Positions 21,591 through 30,946 of a DNA stretch of 49,246 nucleotides are shown here, piece after piece; position 1 is the stretch's first letter; each line of letters opens with the position of its first letter. The notes under the pieces were generated by a model. It saw only the letters and a program-made list of their open reading frames with translations, had not been told where the DNA came from and did not search any database. A program made the translations under genes and the position numbers. The stretch comes from Rhizobacter sp. (GTDB lineage: Bacteria > Pseudomonadota > Gammaproteobacteria > Burkholderiales > Burkholderiaceae_C): positions 1 through 49,246 of the forward strand of contig JAMLIM010000021.1 of assembly GCA_023954175.1 (NCBI GenBank). Reading direction: 5' to 3'.

Positions 21591-23549
21591 TCAGGCGCCG
21601 ATTCGTGGCGTCGCAACTTCGGCAAGCCGTGCGAGCAAACCCGAGTGGCGCCGGGTCGCAGCGGCGATCGTGCGGTTCAGCACCTCGACCCCGGCGCACA
21701 GCGTCACCCGTTTGCGCGCACGCGTGACGGCGGTGTAGAGCAACTCGCGCGACAGCACGCGATTCGCCTGCGCCGGCAGCAATACCCAGACGGCGTCGAA
21801 CTCCGAACCCTGCGCCTTGTGCACCGTGAGTGCGAACGCCGTCTCGTGCTCCGGCAGGCGCAGCGGCGCGATCGCGCGCAGGCCCCCTTCGGCCTGCGGG
21901 AAGTGCACCAGCAGTTCGCCGCCCGCATCGCGCAGCGCGATGCCGATGTCGCCGTTGAAGAGCTTCAACACCGGGTCGTTGCGCCGCACGATCACCGGCC
22001 GGCCGACGAACCATGGCGAACGCGGGTCGTGGTCGCGGTCGCCCAGCATCGCGCGCAGGCGGCGCGTCAGCCGCGCGTTGATCGCCTCGACGCCGTGCGG
22101 GCCTTCGCGCACTGCGCACAAGGCGCGAAAGCGCGCGAACGCGTCGACGATCGCGGCGGGTGGCGTCGCATCGCCCAGCACGGCGTCGAAGTAGGGCGCG
22201 TAGCCGAGCTCGAGCTGTTCGATCGCGGCCGGCGCCGGCGTCGGCCCGACGCTGGCGATCCATTGCACCTCGCGTTGCGACACCGTGGCCGCGCCCTCGG
22301 GTTCACTCTCGCTTTCGCCTTCCCTTTCGCATCCGCTATCACTCTCCGCCAGCACGGCCAGCGCCGCCTCGGCGTCGCCGGCGTTGATCGCTGCAGCGAG
22401 CCGGCCGATGCCCGAATCCGCCGCGAAGCGGAAGTTGCGCGTGAACCAGACGCTGGCGTCGTGCAGGCTGCTGGCGTGTGCAGGCGCAGGCGGCGCGATG
22501 GCATCGCGTGCCACGTCGCACAGATCGGCAAGATCGTCGCGGCACGCGCTCGACAGCGTCGGGTCGGCGCACAGTTCCGCGAACACCGCACCCGACTCGA
22601 CCGCGGCGAGCTGATCCTTGTCGCCGAGCAGCACGATGCGCGCGCCGTCTGGCACCGCTTCGAGCAGTTTCGTCGCCAGCGCCAGGTCGAGCATCGAAGC
22701 CTCGTCGACCACCAGCGCGTCGATCGCAAGCCGCCGGCCGGCGTGATGGACGAAGCCCGACGGCGTGACGCCGAGCAGGCGGTGGATCGTCGAGGCCTCT
22801 GCGGGAAGACGCTCGCGTATCGCCGGCGGCAGGTGCGCCGCGCGCTCGCGCACCGCCTCGCTCATGCGCGCCGCGGCCTTGCCGGTCGGCGCGGCGAGCG
22901 CGATGCGGCAGCCCGCGTCCTGTGCGATCAGGCAGGCGAGCAGGTTGACGACGGTCGTCGTCTTGCCGGTGCCGGGACCGCCGCTGATCACGGTGAAGCG
23001 GCCGCGCAGCGCGAGCGCGGTGGCGAGCTTCTGCCAGTCGACTTCGTTGCCCGACACCGCGCCCGACACTTCGCCAAGCGAGCTCGTGTTCGCGGCGAAC
23101 AGCATGGCGAGCTGCGCGCGCAGCACCGCACGGTCCGCCGCGGGCATCGGTGGCACCGCGCGCGCTGCGCGCCACACGCGCTCCGCAAGCCGGCGTTCGT
23201 AGTCGAAGTAGCGGTGCAGGTAGAGCCTGCCGTCGCCGTCGAGCACGAGCGGCATCTGGCCCGGCGCGTCGGCCGTGCCGACGACGCCCGCGGTAAGCAA
23301 GGCGCGGCGCCAGGCTTCGACGCCGGCCGGTGCGCGAGGCAAGGCTTCGCTCGCCGCCAGATCGGCCAGCGATATGCAGACGTGGCCGTCCGACAGCGCG
23401 AGGCTCACCGCGCGCGCGGCTGCGGCCGCAGCGTCCTGAATCGCCTCGTCGGCACCGCGCTCGCGCGACCACGCGCGTATGTGCTGCGCAAAGCCCTCGG
23501 CGAGCGTGCGCGCGGGCGCGTCGATCGGCGTGCGTTCTTCGCGCGTCAT
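21591..23549 (-). CDS. recD: RecBCD alpha subunit, 5'-3' helicase RecD
   Basis: 652 residues. It has an N-terminal RecB-interaction region, then helicase motif I GGPGTGKTTTVVNLLACL, motif II DEASMLDLALATKLL, the DKDQLAAVESG motif and a C-terminal UvrD_C_2 segment ALTVHKAQGSEFDAVWVLLP. RecD is the fast 5'-3' motor of the complex that processes DNA ends and degrades linear DNA. The ATG overlaps the recB stop (ATGA). A Glu/Ser-rich insert (around 22285-22350) lies between the motor domains and is probably a loop. It is the last gene of the recCBD operon. Confidence 0.96.
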   Translation of the reverse strand: MTREERTPIDAPARTLAEGFAQHIRAWSRERGADEAIQDAAAAAARAVSLALSDGHVCISLADLAASEALPRAPAGVEAWRRALLTAGVVGTADAPGQMPLVLDGDGRLYLHRYFDYERRLAERVWRAARAVPPMPAADRAVLRAQLAMLFAANTSSLGEVSGAVSGNEVDWQKLATALALRGRFTVISGGPGTGKTTTVVNLLACLIAQDAGCRIALAAPTGKAAARMSEAVRERAAHLPPAIRERLPAEASTIHRLLGVTPSGFVHHAGRRLAIDALVVDEASMLDLALATKLLEAVPDGARIVLLGDKDQLAAVESGAVFAELCADPTLSSACRDDLADLCDVARDAIAPPAPAHASSLHDASVWFTRNFRFAADSGIGRLAAAINAGDAEAALAVLAESDSGCEREGESESEPEGAATVSQREVQWIASVGPTPAPAAIEQLELGYAPYFDAVLGDATPPAAIVDAFARFRALCAVREGPHGVEAINARLTRRLRAMLGDRDHDPRSPWFVGRPVIVRRNDPVLKLFNGDIGIALRDAGGELLVHFPQAEGGLRAIAPLRLPEHETAFALTVHKAQGSEFDAVWVLLPAQANRVLSRELLYTAVTRARKRVTLCAGVEVLNRTIAAATRRHSGLLARLAEVATPRIGA

Positions 23550-26500
23550 GCTGCCGCCTCGTCGAACAGGGCCGACGCGCGCGCGATCGCTTCGGGCGCC
23601 AGCCGCTCGAAGTGCAGGCCGGTCGGTATGCCCTGCGCATCGGCCCAGCCAGGCCGCACGCCGCGCACGAAGAGGTAGATCGCGCCGCCGAAATGCTGCG
23701 CCGGGTCGTAGCCGGGCAGGCGGCGGCGCAGCATGCGGTCGAGCGCGACACCGTAGAGCAGCGCCTGCAGGTGGTAGCCGTGCTCGGCCATCGCCGCCCG
23801 CACGGGCGCGGCGCCATAGTCGGCCGGCGTGTCGCCGAGGTGGTTCGATTTCCAGTCGAGCACGAAGTAGCGCCCGTCGTGTTCGATCACCAGATCGATG
23901 AAGCCCTTCAGGTAGCCGCGCAGCGTGCGAAACGCGAGCGTCGGCACGGGGCAGTCGAGGCTGGCGAGCAGCGCGTTCAGGCGCGTGGCATCGAGCGCGT
24001 GCGACGGCAGATGGAACTCGAGCTCGTTCAGGCGCCGCGCGGGCGTGACGTCGGCAAGCCGCAATGGCCGCTCGCTGCCGACCGGCAGCGGCGTGTGCAG
24101 CACGTCGTGCAACATGCGCAGCAGCATGCGTTCGCGCTGCGCAATGCCGTGAGCGTCGTGAGCGCTGGGCAGTGGCGACCGCGGCAGCGCCGGGCCGTGC
24201 AGCCGCAGCGTGTCGGCAACGGCCTGCGGCCAGGCGGCGGGCAGGCCGAAATCGATGCGCTCGAACAGCGCATGCACGCACTCGCCCGCCGCCGCGCCGC
24301 GCGGGAAGCGCAGCACGTCGTCGTCGGCCAGCGGCGCTGGCGTCGCTTCCGATGCACGCGTCGGTACCGCTTCGGATGCGCGCATCGGCGGGGTTTCGGC
24401 GGCACGCGTCGGGGGCGCTTCGCTCGCCTGCGCCGACAGGGCGGGTGATCCGAACGATGTCGCGTCGGGCGTCACGACGAACAGATCGTGATCGACCGCC
24501 GAACGCTCGTGCGTCGCGCCTTGCGCGAGCGCGCTGAAGCTGCCGATCCACCACCCGGCCGGGATGTGCGCCGGCGCTGCAAGTGCTGCGAGCGACTCCG
24601 GCGCGGGGCGCTCATCGCGCACCGGCACGCCCTGCGCGCGCGGCAGTGGCGCGGTCGCGAACGCCGGGCCGCTGCGCACCGCGAGCGCGTTCCAGGCAGC
24701 GTCGATCGCGGCCGCGTCGCGCTTGCCGTCGAACCACGCCTGCGGCGTGTCGCCTTGCCCGGCGACGAGCCAGTTGAGCAGGCTGCGGCTGCTTTCGGCC
24801 GGGCTCGCCGCCGACCCCCTCAGGTAGCTGCCGGCGACGATCACGCAGCGGTGCATGGCGCGCGTGAGGGCAACGTAGATCAGCCGCAGGTCTTCGGCCG
24901 CAGACTCGAGCCGCCGGCGGCGCGCGATGTCGCCTTCGTCGAACGCGGCATCGAGACCCTTGCGGTAGTCGATCACCGTGCGGCCTTCGTCGTCGTGGTA
25001 TTCGACCCCTTCGATCGCGCTGCCCTGCGGCCGTCGATAGCCGTCCCACACGAAGGGGCAGAACACTACCACGTATTCGAGGCCCTTGGCCTTGTGGATC
25101 GTCACGATCTGCACCAGGTTGCGGTCCGATTCGAGGCGCAGCTGCGTCGCATCGTCGGCACCGCGCTCGTCGCCGCGTTGCGTCTGGAACCAGCGCAGCA
25201 GCGCGTCGGGCGCGGGGTGCGTCTGGCTGGCCGTGTGCACGCATTCGATCAGGTGCAGTACGTTCGTGAGCCGCCGCTCGCCGTCCGGCCGCGCCAGCAG
25301 ACGCGCGGCGACGCCCTCGCTGCGCAGCAAGGCGCGCAGCATGACGCCGGCGCCGCGCGCGATCCACGTCTCGCGCGCTTCGGCGAAGCGCTGCACGTGC
25401 AGGAGCAGGCGCGCCTCGTCGTCGGCCAGGGCGTCGATCGCGGCCGCGTCGAAGCCCAGCCAGACGGTGGCGAGCGCGGCGCGCAGCAGGCGCTCGCGCG
25501 TCGGCTCGAGGATCGCGGCGAGCACGCGCTCGAGCTCTTCGGCGTCGGCGCTTCGATAGACGCTCGCCTGCGACAGCTCGACACTGCCCACGCCCAGGCT
25601 GGCGAGCGCCGCGCGCATCCGGCTGCCCTGCGCGTGGCTGCGCACGAGCACCGCGATGTCGCCGGCGGAGAGCGGCTTCTCGCCGTGCGTGATCTCGCCG
25701 CGCTGGCCGGCACTGACGAGGCGCGCGATCTCGGCAGCCGTAGCCTGTGCGGCGGCCGCCATCGCGTCCTGCTTCCTCAGCATCGGCGTTTCCGCACCGA
25801 AGTGATCGCCTTCTGCGTGAACCGCGTCGTCGTTCGGCAGCATCCACGCCTGCAGCGGCGCCGCGTTCCGGGACGCGGTCGTGTCGACGAAGGCCTTGCG
25901 CGGCTTGTCGCCGAAGCCGACCGGCCGGTAGTCCAGGCCGTCGAGCATGAAGGCGCGGTCGTTGGCGCCGAACAGGCCGTTCAACGCGTCGATCAGCGGC
26001 GCGCTTGCGCGCTGGTTGTCGGCCAGCGTGTAGTCGGCCGACGCCTGCTTGCGCGCCGCGAGGTAGGTGTGCAGGTCGGCGTTGCGAAAGCTGTAGATCG
26101 CCTGCTTCGGGTCGCCGACGAGGAACAGCGGCAACCGCTGCGGCGTGTCGTAGATCGTCTGGAAGATCGCGAACTGCAGCGGGTCGGTGTCCTGGAATTC
26201 GTCGATCAGCGCGGCGGGGAAACGCTCGCGCAGCGCGCCGGCCAGCTCGGGCGCCTCGCCGCTCGTGAGCCGCTCGTGCAGGTTCGACAGCATGTCGTCG
26301 AAGGCGACGACGCGGCGCCTCAGCTTGGCCTCGCGCACGGCGACGGTGCCGTCGGCGATCAGCGCGCGCAGCAGCGCGAGCCGGTCGCGTTCGAGCCCGG
26401 TTTCGATCTGCTCGCGCAAATCGAGCCAACGCTGCGCGACGGCGAAGAAGGGGTGCGCGGGTGCGACGCAGTTCTTCTTCGGCTTCATCTTCGCGCTGCC

Positions 26501-27415
26501 CAGCAGCTCGACCTTGTCGGGCTGGTTCGCCAGCGCGGCGAGCGCGTCGTCCCCGGCGAGCAACTCGTCCCAGCCCTGCGCCGCGACGGCGACGGCTTCG
26601 GGCTTGTAGCTGCCTTGATGGAGCTGCGACCGACCATCCAGCACGCACCGGACGATGCGATCGCGCTCGGCATGCCAGATCGCGCGCGCCGCGGTGTGCA
26701 CATCGGTGTGCGCGGCGGCAAGTTCGGCGAGCGCGTCACCAGCGCCGGCCGCATCGGACGCGTGGGACACGCCGGCGGGCCAGAGAACGGTCGCCAGCGG
26801 CTTCGCCAGATGGCGCTTGAGCAGCGCGGCGAACTTGTCCGGCGAATCCTTGTGCTGCACGAGGCAGGCGGCGAGTGCGGGGGCCAGCGTGTCGCCGGCA
26901 ATGCGGCGGCGCCAGAAATCGTTCGCCGCCTCGGCGATGAACTCGCTGTCGTCCTGCACAGCTTCGAGCGCGAGCGGCATCTGTGACGTGAAGGGCGTGT
27001 CGGCGAGCGCGCGCTGGCAGAAGCCGTGGATCGTGAAGATCGATGCTTCGTCGAAGGTCTGCAATGCGAACTCGAGCTTCACCGCCATGTCGGCGTCCGC
27101 GATCCCCGGCCCGTTCACCTTGCGCATCGCGGCGACGAATCGCTCGACGAACGGATCCGCGCCCGTCGCCACGCCGTCGCGCACGAAGGCGAGCGTCTCC
27201 GCAATGCGGCTGCGGATGCGCTCGCGCAACTCCGCGGTCGCTGCCTTCGTGAAGGTGACGACGAGGATCTGCTGCACCGGCAGGTCGCGCTCGATCAGCA
27301 GGCGCAGATAGAGGCCGCAGAGGTTCCACGTCTTGCCGGTGCCGGCCGACGCCTCGATCAGGTTGGTGCCGGCCAGCTCGCAGCGGTAGACGTCGAATGA
27401 CGCCGCGGCGCTCAT
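23546..27415 (-). CDS. recB: RecBCD beta subunit, helicase-nuclease RecB
   Basis: 1289 residues, about 110 longer than the E. coli protein. The UvrD-type motor has Walker A ASAGTGKTWNL near residue 24, DEFQDTDPLQF, GDPKQAIYSFRNADLHTYL and TIHKAKGLEYVVVFCPFVW. The C-terminal nuclease has the catalytic Asp-Lys in FVLDWKSNHLG and the Gln-x3-Tyr motif in YHLQALLYGVAL. The extra length includes a linker with four degenerate 8-residue repeats between motor and nuclease. It overlaps recC and recD by 4 bp each, so the subunits are co-translated. Confidence 0.97.
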   Translation of the reverse strand: MSAAASFDVYRCELAGTNLIEASAGTGKTWNLCGLYLRLLIERDLPVQQILVVTFTKAATAELRERIRSRIAETLAFVRDGVATGADPFVERFVAAMRKVNGPGIADADMAVKLEFALQTFDEASIFTIHGFCQRALADTPFTSQMPLALEAVQDDSEFIAEAANDFWRRRIAGDTLAPALAACLVQHKDSPDKFAALLKRHLAKPLATVLWPAGVSHASDAAGAGDALAELAAAHTDVHTAARAIWHAERDRIVRCVLDGRSQLHQGSYKPEAVAVAAQGWDELLAGDDALAALANQPDKVELLGSAKMKPKKNCVAPAHPFFAVAQRWLDLREQIETGLERDRLALLRALIADGTVAVREAKLRRRVVAFDDMLSNLHERLTSGEAPELAGALRERFPAALIDEFQDTDPLQFAIFQTIYDTPQRLPLFLVGDPKQAIYSFRNADLHTYLAARKQASADYTLADNQRASAPLIDALNGLFGANDRAFMLDGLDYRPVGFGDKPRKAFVDTTASRNAAPLQAWMLPNDDAVHAEGDHFGAETPMLRKQDAMAAAAQATAAEIARLVSAGQRGEITHGEKPLSAGDIAVLVRSHAQGSRMRAALASLGVGSVELSQASVYRSADAEELERVLAAILEPTRERLLRAALATVWLGFDAAAIDALADDEARLLLHVQRFAEARETWIARGAGVMLRALLRSEGVAARLLARPDGERRLTNVLHLIECVHTASQTHPAPDALLRWFQTQRGDERGADDATQLRLESDRNLVQIVTIHKAKGLEYVVVFCPFVWDGYRRPQGSAIEGVEYHDDEGRTVIDYRKGLDAAFDEGDIARRRRLESAAEDLRLIYVALTRAMHRCVIVAGSYLRGSAASPAESSRSLLNWLVAGQGDTPQAWFDGKRDAAAIDAAWNALAVRSGPAFATAPLPRAQGVPVRDERPAPESLAALAAPAHIPAGWWIGSFSALAQGATHERSAVDHDLFVVTPDATSFGSPALSAQASEAPPTRAAETPPMRASEAVPTRASEATPAPLADDDVLRFPRGAAAGECVHALFERIDFGLPAAWPQAVADTLRLHGPALPRSPLPSAHDAHGIAQRERMLLRMLHDVLHTPLPVGSERPLRLADVTPARRLNELEFHLPSHALDATRLNALLASLDCPVPTLAFRTLRGYLKGFIDLVIEHDGRYFVLDWKSNHLGDTPADYGAAPVRAAMAEHGYHLQALLYGVALDRMLRRRLPGYDPAQHFGGAIYLFVRGVRPGWADAQGIPTGLHFERLAPEAIARASALFDEAAA
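24341..24436. repeat. Four 24-bp degenerate tandem repeats inside recB
   Basis: Read on the minus strand the units encode SEAPPTRA, AETPPMRA, SEAVPTRA and SEATPAPL. They form a Pro/Ala/Glu-rich tether just before the nuclease domain. Units are diverged at third positions, so this is not a recent expansion. Confidence 0.7.
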
Positions 27416-30400
27416 GCCTGCGCCCCCTCGATGTGCGCGCGCAGCGGCGCGAACACCGCTCTCGCGCAGGCTGCGAAATCATCCCAGCCCTCGCCCATCG
27501 GGTCCGGCAGCGCGCGCAGCGCGAGGCGGTAGGCCGGGTCCGCCGACTCGCCGAAGGGGTGGCGATCGCTGACCTGCCATGTCGACTGGGCCTTGGCGAA
27601 GCTTTCGCCGCCCTCCATGTACGCCCATGCGGACTTCGGGAAGAAGTAGAGCGGCTCCCGCAGCCCGCGCGCATAGAGCAACACGAGTTCGTGCAGCGTC
27701 TCGCACGCCGTCGCGCAGGGGCCGAGCACGACGCACCCGTCGCGCGCGAGCCATGTCGTGCGCAGCGCGACGCCGGGCGGTGGGTCGGCGCACAGCAGCA
27801 GGTGATGCAGCCAGGCATCGATCAGATCGCGCGCGCGCACGTCGTCGTAGCGATGGCGTACCAGGCCGCTCGCGCGCAGGTCGGCGTAGCCGCCGTGCAC
27901 ACGCCAGCTGCGCCCTTCGTGCGTCAGCTCGACGTGCGAGGCATGCGGAGGCAGGACCGGCGCTGCGGTCAGCGCATTGAGCTGCAGCGCGAAACGCCCG
28001 AGGCCCGCGAGTTCACGCTCGAGGAAGTGCCGGCCGAACGCGCCCGCGGGCACCTCGGAGCCGGCGAGCGCAAGCGCGCGCACGCTGTCGACGCTGTGTC
28101 CGGCGCACAGCGCGGGCAGCAGACGCGTGGCGAGCGCGCTGCGTGCGGGGATGCCGGCGATGAAAGGCTCGTCGTCCTGCAACTCCTCCTCGGCCCTGGC
28201 CAACACAATGCCCAGGCGCCGCCCGAGCAGGTAGCGGCACGGGTTGCCGAAGAAGGTGATCAGATCGGCGAGCGCGACATCGCACCACTCGTCGCCGGGG
28301 CGCGGGAGCGGCGTCGCGAAGAAGGCGGGTAAGGCCTCGGGCGCGGCGCTGTCGTCGTCGTCCTCCTCCGGCGGTGCGGCGCGCGGCGGGGTCTCGGGCG
28401 GCTCTGTCGTTCGCTGCCGCAGCGCAGCCGCGATCTCGGAGTCGAAACTCCGAAGGCGCGGGTCGACGTCGGCCCTGAAACCGATGTCGGCGAAGCCTTG
28501 CAGCGGGTGCTGCACCACGAGCCGCGCGCGCGCCGCGTCCCGCTCGCCTGCGATCGCCGGCAACAACGTGTCGAGCAGCTCGGACACCAGCGTCGAGGGC
28601 GGCAGCGGCGCGTTGTCGCGCAGGCTGCGGCCGGTGTAGCTCAGGTAGAAGTGCTCGCGCGCGGCGAGCAGCAGATCGAGGAACAGGTTGCGCTCGTCGA
28701 CGCGGCGTTGCCGGTCCCCCGGCCGCGCGTCGCGCGTCATCAGGTCGTACTCCGCCGGGCGCGCCTGGGTCGGGAAAGCACCGTCGTTCAGGCCGATCGC
28801 GCAGACGATCTTGCAGGGCAGGTTGCGCAGGCTGTTCATCGCCGCGAAGGTGACGGCACCGGTGGGCACGCCACCGCGCGCCGCATCGTCGATCGCGGCG
28901 GCGAGCGCGCTGCGCAGCACATCGAGCGGCAGGCGCTGCTCGGGTGTGGCGCGCTGCAGTTCGTCGGCGAAGCGCTCGATCGCAGCCTGCGTCTCGCGCA
29001 GGTCCTCGACCTCTTCGCCTTGCGGCGCGAGGAAGTCGTGCAGCAGTTCGGTCAGCAGCGTGGTCCAGTCGGTCGCCGCCAGCGGCGCCGCGACGCGCCG
29101 CTGCAGCGCGGCGAGCAGGCCGACGAAGCGCCACAGCGCGCCGAGCGCGACCGCGTCCGACCCTTCGGCGTCGCCTGCCGGCAAACGCGCGCCGAAGGGC
29201 GCATCGATGCGCGCCGGCAGCGCGTAGCCGAGGTAGAGTCGATCGAGGCCGTCGGCGAAGCTGTAGCGCGCTTGCGCCGGCAGGCCGAAGCTGGCGCGGT
29301 GCCCGGCGTCGAGCGCCCAGTGCACGCCGGCGTCTTCCAGCCAGGCATGCACCTGCGCAAGGTCCTCGGTGGCGAGCCCGAAGCGGCGCGCGACGATCGG
29401 CTGCTGCAACAACCCGAACACGGCACTTGCCGCGAAACGGGAACCGGCGAGCGCGAGCAGATCGAGCAGCGCGCGCGCCACCGGGTTGACGCTGCTGCGG
29501 CCGCGGCCCGTCACGTGGAACGGGATGCGGCGCTCCGCCGGCGCGGTGCCGAAGATGGCGTCGATCAGCGGCGCGGCGGCTTCGAGGTCGGGCGTGACGA
29601 CGAGGATGTCGCTGGGCGCGGGCGGTTGCGGCGCGGCGAACAGCGCGAGCAGCCGGTCGTGCAGCACCTCGAGCTCGCGCGCGAGGCCGTGGCAGACGTG
29701 GACCTCGATGCTGCGGTCGCGCTCGGCCAGCGAGACCGAGCCTGGCGCGAGCTCGGTCAGGTCCAGCATCGAGCGTTGCACGCGGGCCAGCAGGCTCGCG
29801 GATTCGGGTTCGCGCTCGGGATCGGCCCCAGGCTCGTCGAAATGCGCCTCGTCGATCACCGCATCGCCGGTCGCGGCGATCAGCAGTTCGAGCTGCGCCT
29901 TCGTCTGCTTGCCCCAGGCGGCGAGCAAGCGGTTGCCCTCCTCGTGGTGCAGTTCCTCGCCCGGCGCCGCGCGCGCCGCCAGGTAGGCGAGGCGGCGGCG
30001 GTCGGTCACCTCGAGCCAGTATTCACGGCAGGGGTTGAGCGCGTAGAGCTGCACGTCGACGCATTGCCCGAGCGCATGCAGCAGGCCCAGATGCAGCGGC
30101 GGCATCGAAGGCAGGCAGAACACGTGCAGCGCGGCGGGCAAAGTTCCGGCGGCGACAAGTGCGTCGCCGTGGGTTGCGAGCGCAGCCGCGAACGCCTCTG
30201 CCGGATGCGCGGCGTCGGCTTCGCTGGCCAGGCGGCGCCACAGCGCGGCCTGCCAGGCTTCGTCGGCCGTGACTTGCAGACTGGCGCCGGCGCCGTGCGC
30301 GATGCCCTGACCCGCGGACCAACGGCTCAGCCATTCAGGCCGGTAGGTGATGTACTGATCGAAGAGGCCGGCGACCTGCTGCGCGAGCTCGAAGCGCATC

Positions 30401-30753
30401 ACGGCGTCGCCGCGCGCGAGGTAGTCGCGCAGGCGGGGGTAGGCGTCGAACGCGCCCGGCGCGTCGAACGCGGCGAAGATGCGCCACGCGAGCACGCCGG
30501 GCGCGAACGGCGACTCGGCCTGCACGCCGGGCACGACGCGGGCGATCCACCCCCACAGGCTCTGCGCGAGGTAGCCGAAGCGCACGTTGGCGCAGATGCC
30601 ATGTTGCTGCGCGAGCGCGAGCGTCAGATAGCGTCGCAGCGCGGCGCTCGGGACGATCACCTCGTCGGGTGTGAACACCGGCCCGGCGCCGATGCGCTCG
30701 ACGAGCAGGCCGGCGAGCCGTTCGGTGCGGTTGGCGAAGTGGATCGTCAGCAT
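27412..30753 (-). CDS. recC: RecBCD gamma subunit, Chi-recognition RecC
   Basis: 1113 residues, matching the usual RecC length of about 1120. The N-terminus MLTIHFANRTERLAGLLVER is the family opening. Internal signatures are FGYLAQSLWGWIARVVPG, FCLPSMPPLHLGLLHALG, PFHVTGRGRSSVNPVARALL and the C-terminal PLYFFPKSAWAYMEG. RecC holds an inactive helicase fold that scans for Chi and an inactive nuclease-like domain. The second ATG (30753) is chosen because it matches family N-termini; an ATG at 30774 would add a low-complexity MQAPPPP. No clear ribosome site distinguishes them. First gene of recCBD. Confidence 0.95.
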   Translation of the reverse strand: MLTIHFANRTERLAGLLVERIGAGPVFTPDEVIVPSAALRRYLTLALAQQHGICANVRFGYLAQSLWGWIARVVPGVQAESPFAPGVLAWRIFAAFDAPGAFDAYPRLRDYLARGDAVMRFELAQQVAGLFDQYITYRPEWLSRWSAGQGIAHGAGASLQVTADEAWQAALWRRLASEADAAHPAEAFAAALATHGDALVAAGTLPAALHVFCLPSMPPLHLGLLHALGQCVDVQLYALNPCREYWLEVTDRRRLAYLAARAAPGEELHHEEGNRLLAAWGKQTKAQLELLIAATGDAVIDEAHFDEPGADPEREPESASLLARVQRSMLDLTELAPGSVSLAERDRSIEVHVCHGLARELEVLHDRLLALFAAPQPPAPSDILVVTPDLEAAAPLIDAIFGTAPAERRIPFHVTGRGRSSVNPVARALLDLLALAGSRFAASAVFGLLQQPIVARRFGLATEDLAQVHAWLEDAGVHWALDAGHRASFGLPAQARYSFADGLDRLYLGYALPARIDAPFGARLPAGDAEGSDAVALGALWRFVGLLAALQRRVAAPLAATDWTTLLTELLHDFLAPQGEEVEDLRETQAAIERFADELQRATPEQRLPLDVLRSALAAAIDDAARGGVPTGAVTFAAMNSLRNLPCKIVCAIGLNDGAFPTQARPAEYDLMTRDARPGDRQRRVDERNLFLDLLLAAREHFYLSYTGRSLRDNAPLPPSTLVSELLDTLLPAIAGERDAARARLVVQHPLQGFADIGFRADVDPRLRSFDSEIAAALRQRTTEPPETPPRAAPPEEDDDDSAAPEALPAFFATPLPRPGDEWCDVALADLITFFGNPCRYLLGRRLGIVLARAEEELQDDEPFIAGIPARSALATRLLPALCAGHSVDSVRALALAGSEVPAGAFGRHFLERELAGLGRFALQLNALTAAPVLPPHASHVELTHEGRSWRVHGGYADLRASGLVRHRYDDVRARDLIDAWLHHLLLCADPPPGVALRTTWLARDGCVVLGPCATACETLHELVLLYARGLREPLYFFPKSAWAYMEGGESFAKAQSTWQVSDRHPFGESADPAYRLALRALPDPMGEGWDDFAACARAVFAPLRAHIEGAQA

Positions 30754-30903
30754 GGGCGGAGGTGGGGCTTGCATTGTCGGCGCGATGCCGGCGCTTGCGG
30801 GTGTTGCTGGGCAGGGTGCCGGCGCACAAGCTCATGGCGTGATGCGGTGACGTCGTGGCCTGAGCCGGGCGGCGCGCCGCGATCGCACCGGGATCGCTTC
30901 GGG

Positions 30904-30923
30904 TTCGGACCGGGATGTCCGAA
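30904..30923. promoter_or_regulatory. Perfect 7-bp inverted repeat in the leader of the DLH-like gene
   Basis: TTCGGAC (30904-30910) and GTCCGAA (30917-30923) flank a 6-base centre. The element ends about 12 bp before the AAGGAG ribosome site of the DLH-like gene. It could be an operator or an RNA hairpin close to the ribosome site. Confidence 0.4.
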
Positions 30924-30946
30924 AATGTAAGTAGCAAGGAGCCCCC

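Noticed and set aside
21645-23678. Long rightward frame opposite recD
   Set aside because: Antisense shadow of recD; no domain and no ribosome site.
24488-26986. 832-codon rightward frame opposite recB
   Set aside because: Antisense shadow; its open length follows from GC-rich third positions of recB.
28498-30930. 810-codon rightward frame opposite recC
   Set aside because: Same reason: antisense of recC, with no recognisable protein sequence.
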